DNA of 64,000 nucleotides, from assembly GCA_016713665.1 (NCBI GenBank), contig JADJOR010000005.1, positions 186,001 to 250,000 of the forward strand, given 5' to 3'. The stretch comes from Deltaproteobacteria bacterium (lineage in GTDB: Bacteria > Myxococcota_A > UBA9160 > UBA4427). The number at the start of each line of letters is the position of its first letter. Position 1 is the first letter of the stretch. The notes below the pieces were generated by a model. That model did not search any database. It saw only the letters and a program-made list of their open reading frames with translations, and was not told the origin of the DNA. Shown piece after piece: positions 62,593 through 64,000 of the stretch. The position numbers and the translations under genes are program-made.

Positions 62593-63711
62593 CTAGGCCC
62601 CGGGCTCCGGCGTGCCGCCCTCGGCCTTCAGCAGGGGCGCGAAGCGCGCCTTCTCGTTCGCCTTCATGTAGGCGTCGTGGGCCGTGACCTTCTTGTCCTT
62701 CACGTACTGGAAGAGCACGTCGTCCATCGCCTGCATGCCCTGGGATTTCCCCGACTGGATGATCGAGGCGAGCATCGGCGTGTTGCCGTCGCGGATGATG
62801 TTGGGCAGGCCCGAGGTCCGGAGCAGGATCTCGTTCGCGGCGATGCGCCCCTTGCCGTCGGCCTTCGGGAGCAGGAGCTGGGAGACGATCCCCGCCAGCG
62901 ACTCCGAGAGCGAGAGCCGCACCATGTTTTGCTCCTCCGCCGGGAACGCGTCGATGATGCGGTCGATGGTCTTGGCGGCGTTGTTGGTATGCAGCGTGCC
63001 GAAGACGAGCATGCCCATCTCGGCGGCGGTGATGGCGAGGCTGATGGTCTCCATCTCGCGCATTTCGCCGACCAGGATGACGTCCGCGTCCTGGCGGATC
63101 GCCGAGCGCAGGGCGGGGGTGAAGCCCTGGGTGTGGAGGCCGACCTCGCGGTGGGAGAAGAGCGAGTTGCGGTTCTGGTGGACGAACTCGACCGGATCCT
63201 CGATCGTCACGATGTGGCGCGAGTAGGTCTTGTTGATCTTGTCGATGATCGCGGCGAGGGTCGTCGACTTGCCGGAGCCCGTCGGCCCGGTCACGAGCAC
63301 GAGCCCCTCCTTCAGGTCGGCGAGATCGCGCACCGCCTGCGGCAGGTTCAGGTCCTCGAGGGAGATGATCTTCTCGGGGATCATGCGGAAGACGCAGGCC
63401 GAGCCCGAGAGCTGGACGAAGTAGTTCGCGCGGAAGCGGGCTACGCCCTCGAGGCTGAAGGCGAAGTCGAGATCGCCGGTCGCGTTGTACTCGTCCCAGC
63501 CGCGCTTCGACGCGACCTCCTGCATCATGTTGCGCAGGGCCTCGTTCGAAAGCACGCCCTGGCCCTCGACCTCGCGGATCGAGCCCTTGGCGCGGAAGCG
63601 CGGCGGCTGCCCCGCCACGAGATGGAGATCGGAGCCGTCGTGCTCCTTCAGATGCCGCAGCAGCGAATCGATCTGGGCCACTTCGCTTCGACTCCCTGAC
63701 TTCGCGCTCAC
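62593..63711 (-). CDS. PilT/PilU-type pilus retraction ATPase
   Basis: This 372-residue protein has Walker A GPTGSGKST, the aspartate box TIEDPVEF, Walker B DVILVGEMRE, and the histidine box GTLHTNNAAKTIDRIIDAFP. These are hallmarks of the PilT family that powers type IV pilus retraction. The C-terminal SIIQSGKSQGMQAMDDVL is typical. The start overlaps the stop of another PilT-type gene (ATGA, 63708-63711), so this is the second gene of a tandem pair and may be the PilU-like one. Confidence 0.95.
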   Translation of the reverse strand: MSAKSGSRSEVAQIDSLLRHLKEHDGSDLHLVAGQPPRFRAKGSIREVEGQGVLSNEALRNMMQEVASKRGWDEYNATGDLDFAFSLEGVARFRANYFVQLSGSACVFRMIPEKIISLEDLNLPQAVRDLADLKEGLVLVTGPTGSGKSTTLAAIIDKINKTYSRHIVTIEDPVEFVHQNRNSLFSHREVGLHTQGFTPALRSAIRQDADVILVGEMREMETISLAITAAEMGMLVFGTLHTNNAAKTIDRIIDAFPAEEQNMVRLSLSESLAGIVSQLLLPKADGKGRIAANEILLRTSGLPNIIRDGNTPMLASIIQSGKSQGMQAMDDVLFQYVKDKKVTAHDAYMKANEKARFAPLLKAEGGTPEPGA

Positions 63712-64000
63712 GCGCCCGCGGTGATGAGCTTCTGTTCCTCGGCGAGCGAGAGCGCGACCTCGCGCGTGATGCGCCCCTTCGCGACGAGGTCGTTGAGCGA
63801 CTGCTCGAGCAGGTACATGCCGTGGGCCTTGCCGGTCTGCATCGAGGAGCGGATCTGGATCGTCTTCTGGTCGCGGATCAGGTTCCCGATCGCGCGGTTG
63901 ATGACGAGCATCTCGAGCGCCGGGACGCGCCCCTGCCCGTCCGAGGTCGGCACCAGCCGCTGCGAGATCACGGCGCGCAGCGACTCCGAGAGCATCGCCC
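63708..64000 (-). CDS. PilT-type ATPase, C-terminal part (window edge)
   Basis: About 97 residues of a PilT paralogue are visible. They include LSESLRAVISQRLVPTSDGQGRVPALEML and SSMQTGKAHGMYLLEQSL, the final helical region of the family. The gene continues beyond the window. It is translationally coupled to the PilT/PilU gene downstream. Confidence 0.9.
   Translation of the reverse strand, partial: AMLSESLRAVISQRLVPTSDGQGRVPALEMLVINRAIGNLIRDQKTIQIRSSMQTGKAHGMYLLEQSLNDLVAKGRITREVALSLAEEQKLITAGA

Overview
The window is GC-rich, tightly packed bacterial chromosome. Several C-terminal PEP-CTERM-type sorting tails, two di-haem peroxidase-like proteins, sulfotransferases, a P450, SDRs, a Rieske oxygenase and an F420-type (LLM) oxidoreductase occur together. 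By inference this suits a Gram-negative environmental bacterium of the myxobacterial or former deltaproteobacterial type. No rRNA, tRNA, CRISPR array or insertion sequence was seen, and no gene-free stretch exceeds about 300 bases.

Layout. (1) 1-5400: a DUF1214-like gene (cut by the window edge), a P450, a Fic-type gene pair, and a two-gene UGSC-type redox cassette. (2) 5558-12029: an accessory island. It holds a leftward operon (XRE regulator, SprT-like metalloprotease, and a 1197-residue HIT-PLD-SF2 helicase-DUF3427 fusion), followed by two tandemly duplicated RelE/HigB-HigA toxin-antitoxin pairs that share the same palindrome just before each toxin start. (3) 12068-25693: sulfotransferase, surface and secreted proteins with sorting tails, two SDRs, a di-haem peroxidase-like protein, lipoproteins, an epoxide-hydrolase-like enzyme, a Rieske oxygenase and a formate/nitrite transporter. 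(4) 25728-39790: sulfotransferase, LLM oxidoreductase, MerR regulator with a clear operator, DUF2306 membrane protein, YpeA acetyltransferase, a 2742-residue copper-radical-oxidase/di-haem-peroxidase fusion with 11 Ig-like repeats, a lipoprotein and a GST. (5) 39804-48908: a cluster built around three phosphohistidine swivel-domain proteins, one of which also carries the PPDK-type ATP-grasp part, with DUF1214, CrtC/AttH-like, GFA and VOC proteins. (6) 48967-64000: mostly housekeeping genes (gpmI, M48 protease, cyclic-nucleotide-binding protein, TetR, valS, GGDEF protein, three cysteine-poor ribosomal proteins, DUF2889/DUF938 proteins, two PilT-type ATPases).

How the genes work together (inference). 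Regions 1, 3, 4 and 5 look like small catabolic or modification modules for hydrophobic compounds. Region 2 looks like a defence or stress island. The best candidates for something undescribed are the XRE-SprT-HIT/PLD/helicase operon and the galactose-oxidase-like plus MauG-like fusion, which could make and consume hydrogen peroxide within one anchored polypeptide. Several reading frames are broken by single-base shifts (near 3.03, 18.87, 45.19 and possibly 57.62 kb). They may be real lesions, but they could also be residual assembly indels.
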